A stretch of DNA of 64,000 nt from Forficula auricularia. Lineage: Eukaryota; Arthropoda; Insecta; Dermaptera; Forficulidae. The stretch spans positions 434,001 through 498,000 of the forward strand of contig JALMQS010000104.1 in the NCBI GenBank assembly GCA_024734495.1. Direction: 5' to 3'. Both the position numbers and the translations under genes were made by a program. The notes beneath the pieces are model-generated. The model was not told the DNA's origin and searched no databases. It saw only the letters and a list, made by a program, of their open reading frames with translations. Below are positions 1 through 12,900 of this stretch, piece after piece; the stretch's first letter is position 1; each line of letters starts with the position of its first letter.

Positions 1-484
1 TACCAATATCATTTTAGGCCTTTTAAAAGTGGTAGTGGGATTTTTTATTTAACGTCAAATTTTAATTTATAAAAATAATCAATTTTGATATAGAAATTGG
101 AGGACAATTTCTACATAAAAAAAAAAATTGATTAATTTTATAAATAAAAGAAAGAGGACACCAGCATTTTTGAGCACAAATTAAAAACTTTAAATAAAAG
201 CAAAGGTTTTTGCTCTGGGCCACATTAATTTAACTGTCTTCTTGCCCAGTAATCTCTCATTCGTTTTCTGCGGCCTTTTTTCCTTTCCTCAGTCCATTTA
301 TTGCCTTTTTTCAGCTTTGGCTTCTCTTGGAATCCCTGGTACGACCGAAATTTCCTCTGTAGAAAAGCACGTTCTAATTTTTTTTTTGTTTTTTTATTTA
401 TCTTTTTAGAAGACCTTATATATTGTCAACTATTTGAAAACATGTGTATTTTTATTAATATATTAATAATACTTATTATTACTT
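1..484. other. Upstream flank, no gene seen
   Basis: A+T-rich sequence with no supportable coding region. Positions 92-118 (an A-G-A-A-A-T-T-G-G-A-G-G-A-C core) resemble one arm of the inverted repeat at about 60005-60100, so a degraded copy of that repeat probably lies here. The open frame at 301-486 is rich in Phe, Leu and Ile and shows no domain. It is probably chance. Confidence 0.5.
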
Positions 485-768
485 AAAGAGTATCTCAAAG
501 AGAAACAAAGAGGTTATCCTCTGCTTGATGCAAATAAACATACACACATATATATCGAAATTATATATCTGTATATATTTATTTGTTTGAATCATCAATC
601 AATTATCAAACATATAAATAATATATATGTATACAGATATATAATTTCGATATATATGTGTGTATGTTTATTTTCATCAAGCAGAGGACAACCTCTTTGT
701 TTCTCTTTGTGAATCAACAACTCTGCTACTCTCGGCAAAACAAAAACCTTTCAATTAAAGAGTATCTT
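485..768. repeat. Foldback element, GATGCAAATAAACATA family
   Basis: Arms of about 80 bases at 498-577 and 627-708 are near-perfect reverse complements, running from AGAGAAACAAAGAGG to a TA-rich centre. AAAGAGTATCT occurs at both outer ends (about 486 and 757) and may be a target duplication. Relatives: 5137-5830, 23027-25290 (split) and 25459-25610. Confidence 0.8.
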
Positions 769-832
769 ATTAAAAGGGTATTTCTTAAAAAGAAGATTAT
801 TATAAAACATTACATCCTATATACATATATGT

Positions 833-1160
833 TGCAGTAAAAACCCGGTTTTTAGCAAGAACGCGTTCTTACTAGCTAAAACGCGTTTCACTGAATACCT
901 TTGGGGTAACTAGAGTTTACTGATTGGTTAAGTTTGATTCAAAGGTCTAGAACTCTAGAATCTTCATTTTTGACCTTGCGCCTCATTGTGAGTGTTTATT
1001 TCCAAAATTTTTAAACGAAAATGTCAAAAATTACATCTTCTACAACTTTGATTTTAATTTATGACATTTTCGTTTAAAATTTTTTGAAAATAAACACCCA
1101 AAATCATCTAGTTGCCACAAAGGTATTCAGTGAAACGCGTTTTAACTAGTAAAAACCTGT
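833..1160. repeat. Foldback element, AAACGCGTTTCACTGAATAC family
   Basis: Inverted arms carry AACGCGTTTCACTGAATACC on the left (about 880) and its complement on the right (about 1120). An inner pair around AACGAAAATGTCAAAAATTA repeats the pattern. A fuller copy lies at 23941-24290 and a partial one at 41735-41930. It is non-coding and presumably a non-autonomous DNA element. Confidence 0.75.
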
Positions 1161-1170
1161 TACTTTTAAA

Positions 1171-1646
1171 ATTTCTAAAAATATCCTCTTTTTAAGTAAT
1201 AATAATATTTATTTACTTTTATCATTATTAAAGATGTTTCACCTTGCACCAACACCACAATCTCTTTTAATTATTATTACATATATTTTCAATAGGTGAC
1301 ACTAAAATAAGGTTTTTTCTAAAAATATGAATAAGAAAAAAAAATTTGACGACAACCAAAAACACCTTTAAAACACCTAAAATTTAACTTTAATCAAAGA
1401 AAAAAACTTACTAATCTAAATCTAATTAACTTTATAATAAATTAAAAGGAATAGACTAAAAAAAAATGAAAATAAATAAGAAAAAAAAGGCATTTTATCT
1501 AAGCTAATAGTGATGTATGTCGTGCAGCGGGCATATTGATTGCTAAGTCGTTATTGCAATAGCCTATATTTTTCGATTTTTTTTTTCTTTTTTTTCTATT
1601 TCTTATCACCTGGCACGTGTTGATGTGTCCAGTTTTGTCTCCTTCA
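1171..1646. other. A+T-rich stretch before exon 1
   Basis: Positions 1195-1262 match one end of the foldback family at 15899-16262, including TTGCACCAACACCACAATCT. The rest is A+T rich. A pyrimidine-rich tract ending CCTTCAG at 1641-1647 is a good 3' splice site just before the first coding exon. I see no core promoter, so transcription probably starts further upstream. Confidence 0.5.
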
Positions 1647-1664
1647 GAGCCTGAACCGAAGAAA

Positions 1665-1878
1665 ATGGCATCAGGTGGTGGTGTTGGTGTAGTAGGGGAT
1701 TCAGCTCCGGGCTCGGCCGCGCAGGCAGCGGCTGCCGCCCAGGCTGCTGCAGTAGTGGCTGCAAGAGTCGCCGGGCTTTCCGGGCTGCCCGCAGGACCCC
1801 CGGCCATCGTCCCCCCCTCGCTCATTGGCCCGGTGCAAAATGAAGACATCCGCGTGCCCGACAAAATGGTCGGCCTTA
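1665..1878 (+). CDS. Psi: Psi exon 1: N terminus and start of KH1
   Basis: ATG at 1665 has a good context (GAAAATGG) and opens M-A-S-G-G-G. An Ala-rich stretch (residues about 20-37) and a Pro-rich stretch (42-55) follow, then V-P-D-K-M-V-G-L, the first strand of KH1. The exon ends in phase 1 at ...CTTA|GTAAGT. The frame is open upstream (S-E-P-E-P-K-K), but a 3' splice site at 1647 suggests the exon starts at 1648 after a 5' intron. The start could then be this ATG or one in an unseen upstream exon. The frame is closed downstream of the donor. The sequence is GC-rich against its surroundings, as are the other exons. Confidence 0.88.
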
Positions 1879-4800
1879 GTAAGTTCAAAACATATTATTA
1901 TTCACTTGGATGGTGTTCAAAATACAAACAAATATATTTCAAATATTGATTGACAATTGCGCAAATGCTTCATTATAAGAAATCTAAAAAATACTCATCA
2001 GATCTAAGCCATATCTTATATGATAATTTCAAGGATGTTATATAAAACTGGATAGGATAGCTTTCTTTAGCTGAAAAGTAAAATGTGATGAAAAAATTAA
2101 ACTTTTTCAATACTCAGTAAGGTAAACGCTCCAGTAGTGGGCCTGTACCTGTAGTGGGCCAGATGCAAGAAAAGTGCAAAAATTAGCTTATCCAACTGTG
2201 GAAAATCGTGCTATATATAGCTCATTCTATGGGCAATATATAGCGCTATTTTTCAAAGTTGGATAAGCTAATTTTTGCACTTGCATCTGGCCCACTACAG
2301 GTACAGGCCTCACTACTGGAACGTTTACCTTACGCTGTTTACAGTTTCGGTGAATGATAATCACTTCGATTGAATATTTTCTTACCTAGAGTCAAATGGC
2401 CTTTCCTAGAATAATAGAAATTAAAAAAATAATCTCGACTAGTCTGAAAAAGGTCTGGACTTGTATTTGGCTTCCTTGCAATGCCTTAGCTTTAAAAGAA
2501 TAGATATTCTACTTTTTACTCATTTTCCTCGATCAGATTTTATGAAAAAATTGCTCACCCACACTTTTATTAAATATTTAAAAAAAAGTGAAGACTTATT
2601 TACTTTAATTATAAACTTTACTCTTTTAAACTTAAATATAAATTCTTCATTTATCCTTAGGTATTATTATAAATACATCGCCTTAAAATCTCAATACAAT
2701 AATTTAAAAAATGACGTTTTCTGTATTTTTAATCCAGAAGTTCTAAAGCTAGAGACCCCAAAATTTGATCAGTTCTCAACATTGGAAATACAAATATTTT
2801 ATCACAAGAACGAACTTTTTATAATTTTTCGTTCTTAAGTTAACGTGAATATCCGAATCCAGACAAACAGATAGAAAATAATATAAAACATGGTTGAAAA
2901 TGAATTTTCTACACGATTCAAACATTTTTAAACACAGTGAACAAAAAGACAAATTTGAGAATTTTTGCGTTATCCCGAGGCATTTATTATTTAATTAAAA
3001 TCCATTATAAATAAAAATGATTTCATGTAATTATCAAGATTAGATATGTAACTGTTAAAACTTATATTTTTGTGATTAAATTTATTAAGAGTTGAAATTT
3101 TATTTAATTCAAACATAATTAATTATAATTATTTATTGAACATGAACAATACAACGACGTTTCGATGGGCTTATTCTGCGATCGTTCTCAGGTACTCATA
3201 CTTGAAAACGATTTCAGAATAAACTGATCGGAACGTCGTTGTTATATTGTATTATTTGTTCATGGTCAATAAATAAATAATTGAAGAGGTCAGGGGGAAA
3301 ACGACCTAGTCCTATTTTTAATTTGCCATAAAACGACATTTAAAGTGGACTTCTGTTACTTATTCATCCCGCTTATCAGAGTTTTAGAAACTGGGTTTTT
3401 TGTATGAAATCTCTGTTTTTTGCACCTTTCATTTATGGGAAACGAAACTATCCATCATAGACCAAAGTTATTTTAAAATAGTCGCTTTTCGCCCCAGACT
3501 TATGGGTGATTTAAACAAAATTTCAACTCTCTTATCAAAATATTTAAATAAATGCATTTATCCACAAATATCCAAAATAAAAATTGTTTAAATTGCGTCT
3601 AAGGGCCAGTTGTATGTCTGTTGGTAAAGTCTTTGTAAAGGTTGACAAAGGGTAAAACCTCGGAATTCCCCCTGTGCCCGGCGGGATGGCCAATCAGATG
3701 ATAGTGCGTGTCATCTGATTGGCCATCCGGCTGTGCCCACAAAGTGAATTCTAAAGTTTTACCCTTTGCCAACTTTTACAAAGACTTTACCAACCGACAT
3801 ACAACTGGCCCTAAATTCACTAATATTATACAATTGCATAAAAATCCGGTCTCTGTCTATAAGTCAGCCATTTTTCCAGCCCCCATGCCTCACCCCCCCT
3901 AGTCAGCTATCCAATTCTTTACTCGTATAACATCCTTGAATTATAGAATATGAAATATTTCAAAAATATCACTTACAATATTTGCGCAATTGACCACCGA
4001 TATATAATAATCTGAATGCTTATTTCTAGTGTAGTTATTATTATTATTTTTTTTTATTTATTTTTTTTTTTTTAATAGTAAAATTTTTAAAAATAAATTT
4101 AACAATAAATTTTTAGTAATGTTAAGTGAATATGATTTGAATTTGTAAAACGTTTTGAGATTAGAGTGGGAAGATAAAAATTTTCTATCTATGCAAATCA
4201 GCTCGCTCTCGCATCTAAAATAAATAATTTAATTTCGCTTTGCAATATAATATTTAAAAATGCATTTATTAGAATGTAAAGAGTTGAGTTTGGCTGTGGG
4301 TAGTAAAACTGAGTGGATTGTTTCCACTAAAGAGAGAGAGAACTCGACAAACTCTCTTCCTGCATGAGTATGGCATCTGGCCAAAATCATTAGCTGAAGA
4401 ACGAACAAGCTTCAACCTCCCATTTAAACTTTTTCTTGAGGGGACACGGGATCGTTATTCTCCACACGGATTATGATTTATTACTAAGATCTCTGGCTCA
4501 ATTCCCTTGACGATTACTCGATTTTAAATTCAGAGTGTAAAAAAAAGGAATAGATTATCAAAAGAGTAGAATCTGAAGTTATTTAAGCCCTCGAATCAAG
4601 TCCTAGTTCTGATCTTTCTCATTTGATTGCCTCTTCTTTTATATACAAAGAGGCATTTTTTTTTTTTTTTTTTTTATTAATTAAGTCCATTGTAGGTCCA
4701 TGGCACTTTGTAGTTTGTCAATTGGTCTCTCATACAGAGACAAATATTTCGTCAATCATTTAAGCTAGATTACTTGGAGAAGAAACTTGGATTAAATCTA

Positions 4801-7800
4801 CAAAGTAATCTCTCTCAGTCATAGATATGAAATTTTCAGGTAATTTTTAGAGCATGATGCAAGTTTTAAATTGATAAAAATACTACTCAATTTTAATTTA
4901 TTTTTTATTCTCTTAAAGATTTCGAAACAACAACTTGAAATTTTGATAAAATGTGCTTAGTAGCTACTTATCATTCCAAGAATGTGTTATGCTATTTAGA
5001 CTGGATTTTGTTGGGCATCTAAATAGAAGTCTACATCGGTAAAATAGGGTCTTGAAATCAGCTCATAGTGGTGGGATTCAAATAATTTAACCCCTTCGCT
5101 GCCCTAATGACCTTTTTAAGAATAAAGGAACGGAAAGAGAAATAAATGAACTTGTCCCCTGTTAGATGCAAATAAACATATACATATTTATAATGAATAT
5201 AAATACTACACGATATACTATCGTCGGTTTATTGCAAAAAGTCACAAAGTACACTTTTGATGGATTGAAATCTAAAAATACGCAGTTGTGAGTTTCGATC
5301 ATATTTATCGTTGTAAAAACTCAAAATAAAACAAACACATGTGTGTTATTTTGATGCATTTATTGAGTTTTTGAATCGATAAATATGATCGAAACTCACA
5401 ACTGCCTACTTTTAGATTTCAATCCATTAAAACTGTACTTTGTGACTCTGAATAAACCCACGAAATATATAATTTATTTGTTAGAGAATATAATTTCGAA
5501 AGTTTGACCTTCATCATCAGTCTTTTTGATTAAATATTTTATATGATATTTCTCATGGGTTCAAACACCCGATTACCCGTTTTCTTGTAACAGCAAGCTG
5601 ATCACATAACAAGCAAATCCATTCAAGTATTTGAACCCATGAGAAATAACAGATACAATATTTATAATTAAAAATACTGATGATGAAGAGCAAACCTTCG
5701 AAACTATGTTCTCTAATAAATTATATATATATATATTTTTATTTGCATCAAGCTGAGAACAACCTCAATGATTTCTCTTTATGAATCCAACAACTCTGCT
5801 ACTCTCGACTTAACAAAAACTTTTGAATTTTAAAAGATATACCAAAGATTAGGTCCATGTAGTTAATACTTGAATATGTACAATAATTGAGTTAAAACTA
5901 GTTTATTGTAAGAGTTTTAAAGTTATTTCGATTATTTCCACGTTATTGATTATATTACAAGTAGAATTTTTATAACAGGGTTCGCCGAACTCAACAAAAA
6001 AATTATGTAGCGATTCTGAATCCCACCACTGAGTGTATATGGTAGAATTAGGTGTTTTTGTCTTTAAAATGGGACTAGTAGAGATTTCGAAACATTCATT
6101 TAAATTGTGTACCCCCTCATATTAGTACTTTGATGATACTGCTACTTTATCAACGTCTAAAATTATAAACAATTTCGAAGTAAAATATCAAAAAAAAAAA
6201 AATTGTATGATTTATTCGAACAATTTGTTTTCATCCACTATTAATATCAAAAAATTGTAATATTTTATGAAAAATTATATTAAACAATTTGTGTGCTACA
6301 TTTGATTTATGTGAATAAATCATAAAATTAGGTTATACAATATATTATTTTCAAAACACTTTGTAAAAGCCATACACACTACATAAATACACACATTTAA
6401 TATTCAATGAAAATTTAACCAATGTAAAAACAAACCATTCCATTCATTCACATGTTTGTATAATTATAGAATGATAATAGCTGGAAAATGATTTATTAAC
6501 ATTATAGGTACTTTTAAAAAATGTATTAAATATTGATGATTACTATCCCTCATGCTAATTTCAATTTTTCACGTCATAAATGACAATTTATTTTTCTCAA
6601 AATTATATAAAAAAAAAATAATAATAATAATAATCGTAGATGAAATGGCAATGGACATTTTGGACCTGGAAATTTATTTCGTGCGTTTATTAATCAAAAT
6701 GAATAAAGGATGGAATTTAGTAACTTGTAAGAGCTGATTTTTTATATATGAAAAATTTGATAATAGAATTTACATGGATAAGGGTCTAGAAGTAGATCTA
6801 GATATGGTTAGTAATTATTTTTCACAATCAGTAGAATTCTCGCAGATAGTCTGAATATGACTTGTAATAATTTACCTAGCGAGATTTCAGTAATTCATTA
6901 ATTTGTAATTATAACTACGATAAATAACTAAGCATCAGGGCATAGCTTTAACTACTATTTCACCAATAAACGTGTTTAAAAAAATGCAGGTCCGGACTTG
7001 TACGTAAAAAGTGTCCAGTGTCCTTTTCAGCCGTGAAAATAAATAAATAGAAAATTTTCTATCCCCTGATTATCTCTGAAATTAAAAAAAAAATAAATAA
7101 AATAAAATAATAAAAATAAATAAATGTAAAGAAGAAAAAAATATTTTGATTAAAATCCATTAATAATTTAATAATAATTGATATAGAAATATATATGTGT
7201 TGAAAATGGCGATTTAAACAAAAGTTTAACACTATGCTATTTGGTTTCTCTTTTTTTTTTGGATTTTATTCATCTGCTTTCGATTACCATTTAATGCTCT
7301 CATCGCCAATTATCTTCTCTAGGCCTACGTAACTTTTGTAAGTATATTTAAATAGAAAACATCTTTGCAATACAAATGAAATTAATCTAGGGTGTTCCAA
7401 CAAGTGATTACCAATTTGTTATTTTACTAAGTTAAAAAATAAATACAATATTTGGGATATTAATGCTAAATTAATTTATAAAAAAATGTATCACATGTCC
7501 ATTTCTTTAAGTTTTTAAAATAATCTAGCGACCCTTTTCTTAGCGATACATTTTCTTCTGATCCACTTCGTGACGTCACACCGACTTTGAGGTTATGTTT
7601 GGTGTTTTCAAATCCATAAAAATTGAATTCTGTATTTTTTGCTCACAAGCAGGACTTTTTATAGAGAACTTTGGCATTTTTAAAAAATAGTCCCGAACTA
7701 TTAATACTGGTTGTTATTAATTAAAAGTGTCTCGATTATGAACACCAAGGACCGAATACCATGTGTTTGAAATCTAACTAAACATAACCTCAAACAAGAG

Positions 7801-8887
7801 CGTCGTCACGTCATTAAATTGTAAACAAGATCGTCGTGACGTCACTGAATTGCATAAGTAAAACTACCAAATGTGGTGAAAATACATTTGTAATTAAAAA
7901 TCTATCCATCTAGTCATAAACCTATGATGATAGATTTAATTAAAAATAATAACCCATTTCATAATAAAGACAGACCCCATGTATATTGATAAAATACTCG
8001 AATATGATGCAAAGTCTTAAAAAAAAAACTAGAGCTGGAATAATTTAAAATTCATTCATTGAATAACTGGTTTGCTTCAAGAACCTACAAATCATCAAAT
8101 TGCTGAAAAAATGAAAGGCTTATCGCAGTAAAGAGAAGAAGTTGTTTCAAAACATATTTCTAAAGTGCTAAAAAGACTTCATAGAAATAGAATAGAATTA
8201 TTAATTTATGTTTTGTTGTATATTTAATGCATACTCACAATAAAAAATATTTTTGCATTAATATCTTAAATATTGTATTTATTTCTCGAGATATTTAAAA
8301 AAAAAAAACACATTTTGGGACACCCTATAAAACAAAACAATTTTAATGTATTAAAAATATATATTAAAATCTTATGAAAAAATTGATTTGAAGTATACAA
8401 CTATTTGATATAATAATTTTGGGTGATTGACTTGTATTCTTTTGTATAGCTCTACGAATGTGGGACTTATAAGGAAAGATACTCTCACTTGCTCTTATTT
8501 AAGGGATAAATGATTGTACCACGAAATTTTTCTATCTACCTATAATGTGAAATTTCTAAAATTATATATAAAAAAAAAATACTTTTAGCAGTTGAATGTA
8601 TCTGTGCACTTGTAATTACGCATGTGTTCATACTCACTGTGTTTATATATATAAGAGAACTAGGGCTTCAATCTGGGTGTCAAATATTCCAATCCCGAGA
8701 TTGTCGGAATTTTAGATGACAATCCCGATCTCGGGATCGGGATTATTAATTATAAACAAAATTTAGTTAATGTTTTAAAGGAAAAATTGACATTTTCGTT
8801 AGTAGTGATTTCACGGCGACCTTTGTGGGTAAACTTTTTAGTGCTAATCCAAAGAAATTGCATTCAACGCATTTTGCTTATTAGTCA

Positions 8888-8919
<32 letters not shown>

Positions 8920-9897
8920 TTGTGAATGGCTATTTCATATTTGAGGAATATGATTTGAATAGTGAATTATTCAATTTGCAACAGTGCACGTGATTAGATT
9001 AAAATAGATTTGACTTGAATGATTCAATATATTATGTATTCTTTATACAACTATTGATATCCCTGTGAAATAAAATTTTATTAGCTTTCCGCTGATGATG
9101 ATTCTGAACCTTATTGGTATCCTTCTTCAGGGCAGAGGCTAGTAAACAATTAGTAAAATCTTAAATGATTTTTCGTCACAGAATCACAACTTCTCAATGC
9201 ATTCTCGTGACTGCAATGAAAAGTTTTGAATAAGTTCAGATTCTGACAAAAAAATAAGTTGGTGATTTAATATTTGTTTACTAGTCTCTACCCTGAAAAA
9301 AGGATACCATTGCAGATCCGAAACGTCTGCAGAAGGTTAATAAAAATTATATTACACCCGGGATATTGGCTATAGTTTTATTTTTAAACATCTAAAAAGA
9401 ATAAAAAATAAAATTAGAACCATCTTCACATCTAATATATACTAAATTTAATACTGTTCAAGTCTTATTTTGAAAATATACTCAAATTATTATCAAAAAA
9501 TGTCTCAATTTTAAGCAAAAGACATTGAATACACATTCTTTGAATTTGAAATTATCAAACATGGTCCACCGTACTACCACTACCACTATTTTATTTTATT
9601 TATTTTTTTCTAAATTTCTTAAATTTTGGGAGAATAAAAAACACAATTTATAAAGGTAGTAAAGTAAGTAATTTGTCAAAATAGAGATAACAAATTTTAA
9701 ACAAAAAAAAATAAAATAAATTGTTCATAATTACTCTGGAAATAGATAAGAATTCAGGCTTGATAGAAGTTTACCCCCAAGGACTTTTTTTTGTAATAAA
9801 CATTATTTGTTTTAAATAAAATAATTAAACCAAAATTAGCCGTTAAGATTTCAGAAGAGTATTTTATATTGGGCAAAAATCAGATTTTTTCTATTCT

Positions 9898-9932
<35 letters not shown>

Positions 9933-12900
9933 GCTCTTAGAAAAAAAAGCCAGAGCATCTCGGGTAACTTGTTTGTCACAAATTTGAATTTATCGATCCC
10001 GATCCCAATTCGTTTTTAAAATCGATCGATATCCCGGGATATCTCGGGATTGGAAGCTCTAATATAGGAAGAAAGGAAGGAACCCATGACGCTCAGGGAA
10101 AAAATTATTTATTTTTTATTCCTGATTGAAAAAATAAATGGGTGATAGTAAAAGTGTTTCCTATTAAAAACTCATGGTGATCTTTATTCATTTGGTCACT
10201 GTGAATCCTGTCTGGGAAAACAATTAAATATATATTTATTTAGTTTTTAATTTAATATATTTTTTATTTTTTTTATTTTAATATTATTATAATAATACTA
10301 ATAAAAAATGTGGTCACAATTATGATCTGGAAAATTTTTTCAAGTTGAACTACCTATGGTTAAAAATTAAATGTTATGGAAAAGACCCTTAATATCGAAG
10401 TTTAGACTTTTGGAAAACGGCTTCAAAATTACTATCTCGTGTGTGACAAAATTAGAACATAAAAATTCAAACTTGATTCTTTTATTTCTAATTTTCTACA
10501 TTTAATCTCATTTTAAAAAATATAATTATAGTCAAGTGAGTTTTTATTATTTATTTATTTTCTAAAAGATGATATTTTTCAAAAGTATCAAAAACCATAA
10601 TTAAGGCTCTGTAATCGCCTTACTATAAACTTTACAAAAAAATGTAAAAGCCGTATCAAATACCGTACTTTGATTTCCATGTTAGAAGGGATCGTCTTCT
10701 CTGGAATCAAAAATCCCTAAAAAAGTGCCTAATTTCTATTAGTTGGCTTAAAATATAATTATAATTTTTACTTTTATAATTTTTTTCAATTAATCATTTA
10801 AACGAGAACAATTTTAGAGAAATTTTCTTATTTATAAACCACAAGTGGTGATTTAACCCGAAAAAATAGTCCAGATCAAGGGAAAATTTGACCCCTAAAG
10901 GCTGATTTAAATTTAAAAGCCATATTCCCATATTTAAATATAATTTAAAATTTTCACTATTTAATATTGATGAAACTGAAATTTAAAGCTAAATTAAAAA
11001 AATATATATATTTTGATATAAAAAACAATCATAAACCCCTTTTTTTGATAATTTTATTTCCTATATAATTAAATTTTTGCATTCCAGGTAAAATATTAAT
11101 TTGTGTTTTTTCTTTTGCTTTATAGTAATTGGCCGTGGTGGTGAACAAATAAGCCGGCTTCAGAATGAGTCTGGCTGCAAGATCCAAATGGCCCCTGACT
11201 CAGGCGGCATGTCGGATCGCACTTGCACCCTGACCGGATCTCGCGAAGCAATCAACCGAGCCAAAGACTTGATTATGTCAATTGTCCAACAGCGTTCTCG
11301 GACGGAGGGTCTCGGGGGCCCACCCTCTGGAGGCGGTGGCCCTGGAGGCAATCCCGGAGGACCTGGAGGCATGGGTGGCCTTAGCGGGCTCAATGAGTCG
11401 CTAAATAATGGACCCAGCCATGTAAGTTTCCAAAGACAATAATAAATAGTTCTAAGTGCCTTGGAGCACCGAGCGATGCCTCCTAGATAGCTTAAGTTTC
11501 AAATTTCAAAACGATATATGAATGATTAAAATATTTATTTTGCGACACTCCTAATTTACACACTCCTCGTTTATTTCAATCGTATTAAAATCTATACACG
11601 CACGACTAATAACTCATGACACTTGATAAGTACACCAATTTTAAACAAAATCGTTAGTGCCATTTTTGAGAAGAAAAAAAAAAAAAAAAACGAAAAATCT
11701 CATTTAAATGTCAACTTTCTGTGTTCCGATTTCAACCAAAAGCTTGCTGTACCCCTAGCTTAAGTTTCGAATTTCGTAGCTCTGAGATTTATGGTTGCGA
11801 AACGCAGGGGAGGGTACATTCTTACGTACGTAAACATCAACTTCCGGTACTTTTATTTTAGCCAAAATCTAGAGGTACTTCTTGTAGCCTCTAGAAGCGT
11901 CTGAGAAACTCGAAAGGGTGACTCTAGCTTAAGTTTCAAATTTCAAGCCTCTACTACTTACCGAAGACGAGATATGAACGATTAAAATATATTTTGCGAC
12001 ATAACTAATTTACACTCCCTTACTTTATTTCAATCGGATTAAAATTTATACACGACTAATAATAACTCATGAGACTTGATGAATAGATACACCAATTTTC
12101 AGCGAAATCGTTTAGCCGTTTTCGAGAAACGGATTCTATATATAAACACACACACACACAAGGCAAGATGGCGGATACTGAGAGCAACAGCAAATTTACT
12201 GTTGCGATAAATAGGCTTGTATATGTAATTCGGGTTAGTGCCAATTTGGGTAATGATTTGAAGCAAGACATATTGCTGTCTATAAGTGATTTAACAAAAG
12301 TTTACAACGAGCTCAAGCAGGAAATCAAGGCTTTGAGGAGCGAAGTTGTGATTCCTGAAGACCAGACTGAACAGACAATGACAAAATTGCCATATTCGCC
12401 CGCACTTTCGTCGGAGTCTAGAAATGTGAGTACAATTAATGTATTTAAGGCTATAAAACTCCTAAATCAAGCGACATGAGTGGCGATAAGGTTAAGGAAG
12501 TTAACAAAAAATAAATAAAACTCCTTCGGAAATTAACGTTGGAATAAATATTTTAAAAACAATTTCAAAGAGCAGAATATTAATCGAATCTAACAAAAAG
12601 GAAGACATAGATAGACTTTGCTCTAGTATAAATGAAAAATGTGTAAATGAGCTACAGGCTGAACCATGCAAAAAGTTTTTACCCAGAATGATTATTTATA
12701 TTCTGGTTGACATGTCTATTGGAAATTCTATTGATATGATAAAAAAACAAAATAAAGAACTATTTTTAGAAGGTGATTTAAAAATTAATCCAAAGTATAT
12801 ATTCAAAGTTAAGAAGAATTCAACTTGTAATTTAATAATAGAGGTAGAACCCGAGTTGAGAAATTGACTTGAGGTTGAGAGCTTGGTCAACGAATGCATG

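Larger units (their letters stand above)
8661..10061 (+). mobile_element. Internally deleted hAT-family transposon
   Basis: The left end TAGGGCTTCAATC and the right end, complement TAGAGCTTCCAAT, are terminal inverted repeats followed by matching blocks rich in TCCCGATC. Near the left end, 8789-8873 encodes a degraded segment resembling the hAT C-terminal dimerisation domain (F-S-L-V-V-I-S-R-R then V-N-F-L-V). The rest of the transposase is absent. Within it are a TTA/ATT microsatellite (8889-8920), a foldback (9055-9380) and an A-run of about 30 at 9899. I could not match an 8-bp target duplication. The family call rests on the TIRs plus the short protein remnant. Confidence 0.6.
1879..11125 (+). 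other. Intron 1 (about 9.2 kb)
   Basis: The intron runs GTAAGT to TTTATAG. It holds foldback elements (2120-2333, 3131-3279, 3600-3812, 5137-5830, 9055-9380), an internally deleted hAT element (8661-10061) and one H/ACA-like RNA (10082-10225). The stretches 2340-3130, 3813-5136, 5831-7500, 7871-8660 and 10226-11125 are A+T-rich with homopolymers, and I see no gene in them. The open frame at 2461-2838 is low in complexity and its start is unsupported. I treat it as chance. Confidence 0.8.

Noticed and set aside
2461..2838. 125-codon frame in intron 1
   Set aside because: Composition is Ile/Leu/Lys/Asn/Phe-rich like the surrounding DNA, with no domain, no GC rise and no splice context.
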